Positions 1 through 7,665 of a stretch of 64,000 nucleotides of DNA are shown here, piece by piece. Under the pieces are notes generated by a model, which worked only from the letters and a program-made list of their open reading frames with translations, was not told where the DNA came from and ran no database searches. Each line of letters begins with the position of its first letter. The stretch's first letter is position 1. The DNA comes from Sphingomonas desiccabilis (GTDB taxonomy: Bacteria; Pseudomonadota; Alphaproteobacteria; Sphingomonadales; Sphingomonadaceae), in NCBI RefSeq assembly GCF_004135605.1, contig NZ_SDPT01000001.1, positions 186,001 through 250,000 of the forward strand. Direction: 5' to 3'. The position numbers were made by a program, and so were the translations under genes.

Positions 1-803
1 ACCAGGGGCGGGCGCAGGAACGGGAGGCTGCCGCGCGCGGTATGCTCGAGATAGGCGACCAGCCCGCCCGCGGCGGCGAGCCCGGCACGGCCGAAGCTGC
101 CGAAGCCGTCGAGCGTCGCGACGCCGAACAGCGCCTTCAGCCGCGTCTCGCCGGCGGCGCTGTCGAAGTCGATGCGCGGGCGCAGGCTCGTCGCGATCTC
201 GGCGAAGGCGGAGGCTTCGGAGGCCACGACCTCGGCAGGGGCGAGGCGGGCGACCGTGGCGGCGAGCGCATGGGCGTCCGTCTCGATCAGCTCGAACCGG
301 CCGGTGGAGACGTCGGCGGCGGCGATCGCGACCTCGCCGCCCGCCTCGCCCACCGCCACGCACCAGTTGGCGGCGCGCGCGTCGAGCAGCGCTTCCTCGG
401 TCAGCGTGCCGGCGGTCACCACGCGCACGATCGCGCGCTGGACCAGCGCCTTGGAGCCGCCGCGCTTCTTGGCTTCCTCGGGCGTCTCGACCTGTTCGGC
501 GATGGCGACGCGGTGGCCGGCCTTGATCAGCCGCGCCAGATACCCCTCGGCCGCGTGCACCGGCACGCCGCACATCGGGATCTTCGCCCCCTCGTGCTCG
601 CCGCGCGCGGTGAGCGCGATGTCGAGCACGGCCGCGGCGATTTTCGCGTCGTCGTGAAACAGTTCAAAAAAGTCGCCCATGCGGTAGAACAGCAGGCAGT
701 CGGCGGCTTCGGCCTTGAGCGCGAGATATTGCGCCATCATGGGCGTCGGGGCTGGAACGGCTGGCATGGGCGCGTGGGTAGCCGAAGAAGCTGCCGCCGT
801 CAT
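1..803 (-). CDS. mutS: DNA mismatch repair protein MutS, N-terminal part (cut by window edge)
   Basis: Reading the minus strand gives the mismatch-recognition N-terminus of MutS: an MMAQYLALKAE segment, then LLFYRMGDFFELF containing the Phe-x-Glu mismatch-reading region, then PMCGVPVHAAEGYLARLI and VAIAEQVE. About 267 codons of domains I and II are present; the connector, clamp and ATPase domains lie beyond base 1. MutS binds mispaired bases and starts mismatch repair. In-frame ATG codons at 803, 767 and 740 could each be the start; most homologues begin near the MMAQYL pair at 740, so the first 21 residues may not be translated. It is divergent from maeB, leaving about 70-130 bp for both promoters. 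Confidence 0.93.
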   Translation of the reverse strand, partial: MTAAASSATHAPMPAVPAPTPMMAQYLALKAEAADCLLFYRMGDFFELFHDDAKIAAAVLDIALTARGEHEGAKIPMCGVPVHAAEGYLARLIKAGHRVAIAEQVETPEEAKKRGGSKALVQRAIVRVVTAGTLTEEALLDARAANWCVAVGEAGGEVAIAAADVSTGRFELIETDAHALAATVARLAPAEVVASEASAFAEIATSLRPRIDFDSAAGETRLKALFGVATLDGFGSFGRAGLAAAGGLVAYLEHTARGSLPFLRPPL

Positions 804-873
804 GTCCGGGCTGGGGGTGACGGAGGCGAGGATGCATCCTAAGGGCAGGGCCATCAGTGCGGGAAGGTTGCAG

Positions 874-3138
874 ATGGCAGAAGAATCGAACGTCCAATTC
901 TCCGAGCGCGAGGCGCTGCTGTTCCACTCGGAGGGACGGCCGGGAAAGATCGAGATCATCGCGTCGAAGCCCATGTCGACGCAGCGCGACCTGGCGCTCG
1001 CCTATTCGCCGGGCGTTGCCGTGCCGGTGCGCGCGATCGCGGCCGATCCTGCCACTGCCTATGACTATACCGCCAAGGGCAACCTGGTCGCGGTGATCTC
1101 CAACGGCACCGCGATACTTGGCCTCGGCAATCTGGGCGCGCTCGCGTCCAAGCCGGTGATGGAAGGCAAGTCGGTGCTGTTCAAGCGCTTCGCCGACGTC
1201 GATTCGATCGACATCGAGCTGAAGACCGAGGACGTCGACCGCTTCATCGACGCCGTCGAGCTGATGGAGCCGACCTTCGGCGGCATCAATCTGGAGGACA
1301 TCAAGTCCCCGGAATGCTTCATCATCGAGCAGACCCTCCGGGAACGCATGAACATCCCGGTGTTCCATGACGACCAGCACGGCACCGCCATCATCGCCGC
1401 CGCGGGCCTGATCAACGCGCTGTACCTCACCAAGCGCGACATCGCCGAGACCAAGGTGGTGATGAACGGCGCCGGTGCGGCCGCACTCGCCTGCGCGGAC
1501 CTGGTGAAGGTGATGGGCGTCCGGCAGGAGAACCTGCTGATGGTCGACCTGGACGGTGTGCTCTACCAGGGCCGCGAAGCCGGCATGAACCAGTGGAAGT
1601 CGGCGCATGCCGTCGCCACGGACAAGCGCACCCTGGCCGAGGCGCTGGACGGCGCCGACGTGTTCATGGGGCTGTCGGCCGCGAACGCGCTGCCGGCCGA
1701 GCTGCTCAAGAAGATGGCGCCGAACCCGATCGTGTTCGCGATGGCGAACCCGGATCCGGAGATCACCCCGCCGGAGGCCAAGGTCGCGCGTCCGGACGTG
1801 ATCATCGCCACCGGCCGTTCGGACTATCCGAACCAGGTCAACAACGTGCTGGGCTTCCCGTTCATCTTCCGCGGCGCGCTCGACGTGCGCGCGACCACGA
1901 TCAACGACGCGATGAAGGTCGCTGCCGCACAGGCGATCGCCAAGCTCGCGCGCCAGCAGGTGCCCGAGGAAGTGGCGGCCGCCTATGGCGTGAAGCACAG
2001 CTTCGGCCCGGAATACATCATCCCGGCGCCGTTCGACCCGCGGCTGATGGAACTGGTCCCCGCCGCCGTCGCCCAGGCGGCGATGGATTCGGGCGTCGCG
2101 ACCAAGCCGATCCTGGACATGGACGCCTATCGCCACAAGCTGCGCGGCCGGCTCAACCCGACCACCTCGGTGCTCAGCCTCGCCTATGAGGGCGCCAAGG
2201 CGCATCCCAAGCGCGTGATCTTTGCCGAGGGCGAGGAAGAGGTGGTGCTGCGCGCCGCCATCAACTTCCGCGAGGGCGGCTATGGCACGCCGGTGCTGGT
2301 GGGCCGCGACGACGTCTACGATCGCCTCCGTGCGCTCGGCGTGACGGACCCGGAGACCTACGAGGTCCACAATAGCCGCCATTCGCCGCTGGTGCCGGAA
2401 ATGGTGGACTTCCTCTACGCCCGCCTCCAGCGCCGCGGCTATCTGCGCCGCGACTGCGAGCGGATGGTGAACCAGGATCGCAACATCTTCGGCGCGCTGC
2501 TGCTGCAGCTGGGCAAGGGCGATGCGATGATCACCGGCGTCACGCGCACCTATGCGCAGACGATCCGCGAGCTGCGCCGCGTGATCGATCCCAAGGAGGG
2601 CCGCACCCCCTTCGGCATCCACGTGCTGGTGGGGCAGAGCCACACGGTGTTCATCGCCGACACGACGGTCAACGAGCGCCCGAACTCCGAGGAACTGGCC
2701 GACATCGCCGAGGCGACCGCGCAGGTCGCGCGCCGCATGGGCCACGAGCCGCGCGTCGCGTTCCTGAGCTACGCCAACTTCGGCAACCCCGAGGGCAAGT
2801 GGCTGGAGCAGCTGCGGGGTGCCGTGGGCGTGCTCGACAAGCGCGAGGTGAGCTTCGAATATGAGGGCGAGATGACGCCCGACGTCGCGCTCAACCCGCG
2901 CCAGCTCGCGAACTATCCGTTCGCCCGCCTGTCCGGCCCGGCCAACGTGCTGATCATGCCGGGGCTGCAGTCCGCCAACATCTCGGCCAAGCTGCTGCGC
3001 GAACTGGGCGGCGACGACATGATCGGCCCGATGCTGATCGGCATGGAAAAGCCGGTGCAGATCGCGCCGATGACCTCGACCGCGAGCGAACTGGTGACGC
3101 TCGCGGTGCTGGCCGCCGGCGGCATGGTCGACGGCTGA
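874..3138 (+). CDS. maeB: NADP-dependent malic enzyme (MaeB type, with phosphotransacetylase-like C-terminus)
   Basis: Oxidative decarboxylation of malate to pyruvate, giving NADPH. The 754-residue length matches the large two-domain MaeB enzymes. Residues 1-430 hold the malic domain, with YSPGVAVP, the VFHDDQHGT metal/substrate motif near residue 163 and the VVMNGAGAAALA nucleotide-binding loop. Residues from about 430 to the end resemble phosphate acetyltransferase (FAEGEEEVVLRA, later LIMPGLQSANIS) and are thought to be regulatory, binding acetyl-CoA. The ATG at 874 is preceded by GGAAGG at 862-867; the frame is open upstream to 715 but that stretch is unlike the family. An acyl-CoA-responsive regulator follows downstream. 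Confidence 0.95.
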   Translation: MAEESNVQFSEREALLFHSEGRPGKIEIIASKPMSTQRDLALAYSPGVAVPVRAIAADPATAYDYTAKGNLVAVISNGTAILGLGNLGALASKPVMEGKSVLFKRFADVDSIDIELKTEDVDRFIDAVELMEPTFGGINLEDIKSPECFIIEQTLRERMNIPVFHDDQHGTAIIAAAGLINALYLTKRDIAETKVVMNGAGAAALACADLVKVMGVRQENLLMVDLDGVLYQGREAGMNQWKSAHAVATDKRTLAEALDGADVFMGLSAANALPAELLKKMAPNPIVFAMANPDPEITPPEAKVARPDVIIATGRSDYPNQVNNVLGFPFIFRGALDVRATTINDAMKVAAAQAIAKLARQQVPEEVAAAYGVKHSFGPEYIIPAPFDPRLMELVPAAVAQAAMDSGVATKPILDMDAYRHKLRGRLNPTTSVLSLAYEGAKAHPKRVIFAEGEEEVVLRAAINFREGGYGTPVLVGRDDVYDRLRALGVTDPETYEVHNSRHSPLVPEMVDFLYARLQRRGYLRRDCERMVNQDRNIFGALLLQLGKGDAMITGVTRTYAQTIRELRRVIDPKEGRTPFGIHVLVGQSHTVFIADTTVNERPNSEELADIAEATAQVARRMGHEPRVAFLSYANFGNPEGKWLEQLRGAVGVLDKREVSFEYEGEMTPDVALNPRQLANYPFARLSGPANVLIMPGLQSANISAKLLRELGGDDMIGPMLIGMEKPVQIAPMTSTASELVTLAVLAAGGMVDG

Positions 3139-3217
3139 TCCTTTGGGGAGGAGCTGCGATTGCGCGGCCCCTCCCACAGATGGCGGGGGCGCGAGGCCGC
3201 TCGCCTTCCTCGTTTGT

Positions 3218-3300
3218 CGTGCTCCCGCGAAGGCGGGAGCCCAGGGTTGCCGACGTACGGCCTATGTTGCTCTGCTGAGTCTCTTTCTGCGCAGGGACAC
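3218..3300. repeat. Dispersed inverted repeat, family A, left half with decayed right half
   Basis: CGTGCTCCCGCGAAGGCGGG followed by AGCCCAGGGTT is the left half of the family A element found several times in this window. The right half (TCTTTCTGCGCAGGGACAC) is only partly recognisable. Such paired hairpins sit only between genes here. Confidence 0.6.
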
Positions 3301-3334
3301 GCGGCTGCCATGCCGCGCGCCTCACACACGAAAA

Positions 3335-3362
3335 TGCCCGCCGGAGATGGCTCCGGCGGGCA
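3335..3362. terminator. 12-bp stem hairpin, likely terminator of maeB
   Basis: TGCCCGCCGGAG, a 4-base loop ATGG, then CTCCGGCGGGCA form a perfect 12-bp stem. On the plus strand the tail is CCTTTCCT; on the minus strand it is TTTT. The better T-run faces minus, where no gene ends nearby, so it may act in both directions or mainly stabilise the maeB transcript end. Confidence 0.6.
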
Positions 3363-3591
3363 CCTTTCCTCCCCAGGAACGGGTAGACCGGGCCTTCAGG
3401 CCGGCCGAGACGGTGATCGGGGTGCCGGACGGCACGGTTCGCTGCCGATGGCGGCGCGACCTTGTCATGTCCTTTACAGCTGCACCCCGAAGTTGCCGGA
3501 CCTGTTTGCCCGAGGGCGGCGCCTTTCAGAAGCAGGCGCGCGCGGGAAAAGCGGTCACGGAGTGGAAGCGCTCGCCCCGGCAGCGGTGATG

Positions 3592-3608
3592 CTGTAAAGT
3601 CTTCACAG
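3592..3608. promoter_or_regulatory. Candidate operator of the ScfR-type regulator
   Basis: CTGTAAAG-T-CTTCACAG is an inverted repeat with 8-bp arms and one mismatch, ending 19 bp before the regulator's ATG. An isolated half site CTTTACAG occurs at 3472-3479. The position suggests autoregulation. It differs from the TTTGCAAA-type motif reported for the related regulator PccR, so assignment is inference. Confidence 0.4.
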
Positions 3609-3627
3609 AGATTCGGGGAGGAGCGGG

Positions 3628-5022
3628 ATGGCGGAGCGCAAGCTGCTGGCGGGACATGCGGTCCGGCGGGTGCGGCGGCAGGCCGGGCTCACCCAGGCGG
3701 CGATGGCCGAACTGCTCGGCATCTCGCCCAGCTACCTCAACCTCGTCGAGCGCAACCAGCGTCCCTTGTCGGCGGCGCTGCTGGTGCGGCTGGCCGAGCG
3801 GTTCGACTTCGATCCGCGCACGCTGACCAGCGGCGAGCCGGCGGGTGGAGTGGATGCGCTGCGGCGGCGGCTGGCCGACCCGATGTTCGCGGACCTGGAG
3901 ATCGACCGCCACGAAGTCGCCGAGTGGCTGGCGAGCGCACCGGGCGGGGCGGAGGCGTTCGCGCGCGTGTTCGACCGGCTGGGCGGGGCAGGCGATGCCG
4001 CGGGGGCCGCTCCCGCCGCCGACGACCCGCAGGTGCTGGTGCGGCGCGAGGTGGAGCGCTGGCGCAACCATTTCGCCGAGCTGGACGAACTCGCCGAGGG
4101 CGTCGCCGACGAGCTGCGCCAGTCGGCAGCGGACCTGGGCGCTGCGCTCGCCGAGCGGCTGCGGGTGCGGCACCAGCTGTCGGTGCGGGTGCTGCCGGCC
4201 GAGGTGCTGCCGGACCGGCTCTTTCGCCTCGACCTCCATGCGCGGCAGCTGCAGCTGTCGGAGCTGCTGGGCCCCGCCCAGCGGTTGCAGCTGCTTGCGC
4301 GGCAGATCGGGCAGAGCGAGGCGCGGGTGCCGGTGGAGGCGCTGGTGCGCGGCGCCGGCTTCAGCGACCGCGCGGCGGAGCGGCTCTACCGCCGCCACCT
4401 GCTGGGCTATTTCGCGGCGGCCGTGACCATGCCCTATGCCCGGTTCCTGCGGGCGTGCGAGGCGACCGGCTATGACGTGCCGCTGCTCGCGCGGCGGTTC
4501 GGCACGTCGTTCGAGCAGGTGGCGCACCGGCTGACGACGCTGGGGCGGGTGGGGGCGCGGGGGCTCGCCTTCTGCCTCCTGCGGATCGACCGGGCGGGGC
4601 AGGTGTCGAAGCGCTTTGCCGGGATGAGCGGATCGCCGGTGGCGGACGCCGCCGGGCTTTGTCCGCTGTGGAGCGCGTTCGAGGCGTTCGCCCGTACCGA
4701 TACGGCGGTGACCCAGCTGGTGGAGCTGGAGGACGGCAGCCGCTGGTTCAGCTGGGCGCATGTCGTCCACCCGGCGGTGGGCGCGGTGGCGGGGGTGCGC
4801 GCGCGTTACGGGATCGCACTGCTGCTGGGGGCGGACCAGGCGCGCGGCTGGGCGGCGGCGCGGGGCACCGAGCTGGGCGGCGAGGCGGTGGGCATCGGGC
4901 TTGGCTGCCGTGCCTGCACGCGGCGCGACTGCGGCCAGCGCTCGGCGCCGCCCGCGGGGCACGCGCTGCTGGTCCACGAGCGCGAGGGCGGGGTGACGCC
5001 GTTCGCCTTTGCCGGGGACTGA
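3628..5022 (+). CDS. XRE-family short-chain fatty acyl-CoA regulator (ScfR/RamB/PccR type)
   Basis: A 464-residue transcription factor. Residues 8-65 form a Cro/C1-type helix-turn-helix (AGLTQAAMAELLGISPSYLN, then ERNQRPLS). The middle resembles the ImmA/IrrE-like domain common to the family, and the C-terminus has the Cys-rich stretch CRACTRRDCGQRS near residue 426, typical of the DUF2083 end of ScfR proteins. Family members sense short-chain acyl-CoAs and control glyoxylate or propionate genes; they often lie beside aceA or pccB. Here the neighbour is maeB, which suggests control of anaplerotic flux when acetate-like substrates are used (inference). ATG at 3628 follows a strong GGGGAGGAG. 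Confidence 0.88.
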   Translation: MAERKLLAGHAVRRVRRQAGLTQAAMAELLGISPSYLNLVERNQRPLSAALLVRLAERFDFDPRTLTSGEPAGGVDALRRRLADPMFADLEIDRHEVAEWLASAPGGAEAFARVFDRLGGAGDAAGAAPAADDPQVLVRREVERWRNHFAELDELAEGVADELRQSAADLGAALAERLRVRHQLSVRVLPAEVLPDRLFRLDLHARQLQLSELLGPAQRLQLLARQIGQSEARVPVEALVRGAGFSDRAAERLYRRHLLGYFAAAVTMPYARFLRACEATGYDVPLLARRFGTSFEQVAHRLTTLGRVGARGLAFCLLRIDRAGQVSKRFAGMSGSPVADAAGLCPLWSAFEAFARTDTAVTQLVELEDGSRWFSWAHVVHPAVGAVAGVRARYGIALLLGADQARGWAAARGTELGGEAVGIGLGCRACTRRDCGQRSAPPAGHALLVHEREGGVTPFAFAGD

Positions 5023-5062
5023 CCGACACAAGTTGCTAAGATTTCGATGCTATTGGGGATGC

Positions 5063-5821
5063 ATGACTGATACGCCTTCCCGCGGATGCAGCGCCTGCCG
5101 CGAGGGACGGGCGCTCGACTTTGCCATTGCAATGGCCTTCCAGCCGATCGTCGACCTGCGCACGGGCCGCCCCTGGGCCTATGAGGCGCTGGTGCGCGGG
5201 GCCGATGGCGAATCCGCCGCAAGCGTGCTGGCGCGAGTGACGCCGGAGAATCGCTATGCCTTCGACCAGCAGTGCCGGGTGGCGGCGATCGAGGGGGCGG
5301 TGGCGGCCGGGTTGCTGGAGACGGGGGCGCGGCTGTCGATCAACTTCCTGCCGAACGCCGTCTACTCGCCCAAGGCGTGCATCCAGCTGACGCTGCGGAC
5401 CGCGCAGGCGACCGGGCTTCCGACCGACCGGCTGATGTTCGAGTTCACCGAGGACGAGCGGATGGCCGATCCGGCCCATGTGCTGAACATCGTCGAAAGC
5501 TATCGCGAGATGGGCTTCACCACCGCGCTGGACGATTTCGGGGCGGGCTATGCCGGGCTGGGGCTGCTCGCGCGGTTCCAGCCCGACGTCATCAAGCTCG
5601 ACATGGCGCTGCTGCGGGGCCTGGACGCGAGCGAGCCGCGCCGGATGATCGTGGAGTCCATGGTGGGGCTGTGCCGCAGGCTGGGCGTGACGGTGATCGC
5701 CGAAGGGATCGAGACGCGCGGCGAGCTGGATGCGGTGCGCGCGCTCGGCATCGAGCTGGTGCAGGGCTATCTGCTGGCGAAGCCGGCGTTCGAGGCGCTG
5801 CCGGAGCCGGTGCTGGCTTGA
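5063..5821 (+). CDS. EAL-domain protein, putative c-di-GMP phosphodiesterase
   Basis: A compact stand-alone EAL domain of 252 residues with no sensor domain. Signature elements are in order: YEALVRG (Glu41 begins EAL), SINFLPN, FEFTEDE, DDFGAGYAGL, DVIKLDM, IAEGIET and VQGYLLAKP. The metal- and base-binding residues are kept, so hydrolysis of c-di-GMP to pGpG is likely. FEFTEDE replaces the usual FEITE or FELTE. The N-terminus has a short Cys pair (GCSACREGR) with no clear role. I chose ATG 5063 because GGGG precedes it; an earlier in-frame start at 5009 would overlap the upstream gene. Confidence 0.88.
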   Translation: MTDTPSRGCSACREGRALDFAIAMAFQPIVDLRTGRPWAYEALVRGADGESAASVLARVTPENRYAFDQQCRVAAIEGAVAAGLLETGARLSINFLPNAVYSPKACIQLTLRTAQATGLPTDRLMFEFTEDERMADPAHVLNIVESYREMGFTTALDDFGAGYAGLGLLARFQPDVIKLDMALLRGLDASEPRRMIVESMVGLCRRLGVTVIAEGIETRGELDAVRALGIELVQGYLLAKPAFEALPEPVLA

Positions 5822-6056
5822 GGCAGGGGATGGGTCGTAGGCGCATCGAGGCCGACGGACCGGAAACGCCATAGCGGACGTCCTTGCCTTGCCATCGCCC
5901 GATGCAGCGCTCAGAATGGGCAGGCCGAAAATAGAGTAGCAGGTCGGTAGCTCCTGCGCCCGTCTCATCGGGTTCTTCCCAGCCACGGCGTCAACCTAAC
6001 CTGCTTGGGAAGGCGCTGCCGTTGTATCCCGCGCCTTCTCGGGACGAGAGCGTAGG

Positions 6057-6506
6057 ATGATATCGATGGTCTTCTTCTCGATCATGGCGCTTGTGAGCGC
6101 CGCACTGTTTACCGGCGCGGCGGGCTACATCACCCTCGTCGAACATCCCGCTCGTCTGCAACTGGATGACGGACCCTCGCTGGCGCAGTGGCGACCGAGC
6201 TACGAGAGGGCGCTGCCGATCCAATCCGGGCTCGCAATAGCTGGCGGGCTCGCGGGCCTGGCGGCGTGGTATATGTCCGGCGAGTGGATCTGGGTTGCAG
6301 CCAGCGTCCTCCTGCTTGCCAACTGGCCCTTCACGCTGTTGGCGATCATGCCCACTAACAAGCGGCTCAAGGCGATACGTCAGGACCAGGCCGGTCCGGA
6401 GAGCCGCACATTGCTCCTCTCGTGGGGTAAGCTGCACAAGGTCAGAGCCGCGCTGGGGCTCGCGACCATGCTGCTATTCGCGTGGGGCTTGGCGATCGTA
6501 GCCTGA
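6057..6506 (+). CDS. DUF1772 (anthrone oxygenase-like) membrane protein
   Basis: 149 residues with four hydrophobic segments (about 3-25, 58-75, 80-100 and 128-148) and the family hallmarks FTGAAGYITLVEHPAR near the N-terminus and MPTNKRL in the central loop. DUF1772 proteins are small integral membrane proteins; a few fungal relatives are anthrone oxygenases, but bacterial members mostly lack a known role. The second ATG, at 6066, has a better-spaced AGGA and may be the real start. It stands alone, with unannotated DNA on both sides. Confidence 0.8.
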   Translation: MISMVFFSIMALVSAALFTGAAGYITLVEHPARLQLDDGPSLAQWRPSYERALPIQSGLAIAGGLAGLAAWYMSGEWIWVAASVLLLANWPFTLLAIMPTNKRLKAIRQDQAGPESRTLLLSWGKLHKVRAALGLATMLLFAWGLAIVA

Positions 6507-7049
6507 CGGCCGCTTTCCACCCATTGCACGAAGCCGCTGCGAAACCGGCCCCCGGGAGCGGACTGGCAGGAAACGCCCAAAGTCAGTCGTTCAGGTCGAC
6601 GCTCGCGTCGGCCGAAAGCGGACGTTCGTTTATGGGACGCGGAACGGCCGCCATTGGGTCTTTCCTGCCCGGCAGCTAACGGGAGCCCGGAGGCCTATAG
6701 CTGCCGCTAGCTGTGGCTGAAGGGCGCCGGCGAAGGTTCAGAGCGTTATACCTGCGGCCCGCCAGTTCATCGAGCGAGCTGCGAACCCTCATGGAGCAGC
6801 CGCCGTTAGTAGCAGGCGACAAGGATCGCTCGTGACGCCCTAAGTAGCGCGTTCGGTCGCAGCTGGATCGCTGCCGAAGCCTCAAGGTACGAATACCGCT
6901 CGGACGCAGCCATCCTCCTTGTGCTTGAACATGTGATAGCCGGTCGGCCTGTCCTCAAGCGAGAAGCGATGGGTGGCCAAGGCGGCCGGAGTCAGTTCGC
7001 CCCGCCGATCTGCTCGAGCGTCATCGCCGGCCCCTCAACCCGCCCTGCG
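6507..7049. other. 543-bp region of degenerate DNA with a gene remnant
   Basis: No intact gene is visible. Bases 6560-6680 carry CCGAAAGCGGACGTTCG and a GGCAGGAA-like segment, patterns seen again in the gap near 9.2 kb, which look like worn-out copies of common intergenic sequence. Bases 6882-7043 hold the 3' remnant of an alcohol dehydrogenase gene, described separately. Codon use in the remaining open frames is unlike that of the neighbouring genes. Confidence 0.6.
6882..7043 (-). pseudogene. 3' remnant of a zinc-dependent alcohol dehydrogenase
   Basis: The minus strand encodes about 35 codons, LTPAALATHRFSLEDRP then GYHMFKHKEDGCVRAVFVP and a TGA stop at 6884-6882. This is the usual carboxyl end of the zinc-dependent dehydrogenase family (compare ITHKVDLSQGPEMYRTF in the intact gene at 7666-8841). 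The reading frame further upstream is not convincing, and another frame gives MTLEQIGG, so a frameshift is possible. There is no start codon and no catalytic domain, so it is non-functional. Confidence 0.7.
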
Positions 7050-7637
7050 CTACGCGCCCGACGTGGGCAGCGCGTCGGCGACTGTGCCTTCCGCCCGATA
7101 GTCGGGCGGGATCCGGAAGTCCTTGCGCGCGAGGCCGCGCGAGGCTTCCGCGCCGCGTGGCAGGCCGCTGCGATCCGAATAGTCGCGCTCGCTACCCGGA
7201 TCGCGGCGATGCACCGCCTTCACGCCCGCATAAGCGGCGAGATCGAGCAACGCGATCCCGGCAACCACCGCTGTCGCGATTGCAGCGTTGCGGCGCTGGG
7301 GGTTGTCGCGGTGCAGCGCCGTCGCGAGCGTGGCGAGATCGAGCGCATCGCCCCCGAGCCGGGCCGCCAGCCCGACCGGCTTGTTGATCGACAATGTCGG
7401 CACCGCGCTTGCCAGTTCGCGTGCGCCATAGGCACGGATCAGCCCCTCCTTGCCGTCCAGCCCGAGCGTGCGGGCGATCCGCCCAGGGGCGACCAGTTCG
7501 GCAACACCGAGCCCGATCGAAAACCAGCCCAAGGCTCGCGCCAGCCGGTCCGGACCGGTCAGGGAGCTTGGGCCTTTGCGCTCGATGCGGGGATCACCCT
7601 GGGAGCGGGCAATATGCGTCAGATTGGTGAGAGACAT
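7050..7637 (-). CDS. Small membrane-associated protein like the N-terminal part of SRPBCC/cyclase-dehydrase proteins
   Basis: 195 residues. The centre (DRLARALGWFSIGLGVAELVAPGRIARTLGL, with IRAYGARELAS) is the hydrophobic leader typically fused to a START-like SRPBCC domain in proteobacterial cyclase/dehydrase proteins; here that domain is absent. Two or three hydrophobic segments follow, then a polar, arginine-rich tail. The role is unknown. The start at 7637 has AGAAGG nine bases upstream. It lies 28 bp after the alcohol dehydrogenase gene on the same strand and is probably co-transcribed with it. Confidence 0.72.
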   Translation of the reverse strand: MSLTNLTHIARSQGDPRIERKGPSSLTGPDRLARALGWFSIGLGVAELVAPGRIARTLGLDGKEGLIRAYGARELASAVPTLSINKPVGLAARLGGDALDLATLATALHRDNPQRRNAAIATAVVAGIALLDLAAYAGVKAVHRRDPGSERDYSDRSGLPRGAEASRGLARKDFRIPPDYRAEGTVADALPTSGA

Positions 7638-7665
7638 GGTGACACCTTCTGAATGCGGCTTTGGT

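Larger units (their letters stand above)
3139..3627. other. 489-bp intergenic region between maeB and scfR
   Basis: I see no gene here. It holds half of a dispersed repeat (from 3218), a strong hairpin (3335-3362) and, close to the next gene, an inverted repeat at 3592-3608. Open frames in this stretch have no recognisable protein features and run across the repeat and the hairpin. Confidence 0.7.

Noticed and set aside
664..3177. 837-codon open frame on the minus strand opposite maeB
   Set aside because: It is the antisense shadow of maeB, rich in His, Arg and Asp repeats typical of the reverse frame of GC-rich genes, with no domain.
3472..3479. CTTTACAG half site as a second operator
   Set aside because: Its partner arm is absent; a single 8-mer is expected by chance.
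6676..6885. 69-codon minus frame before the dehydrogenase remnant
   Set aside because: No features; it runs through degenerate sequence next to a pseudogene.
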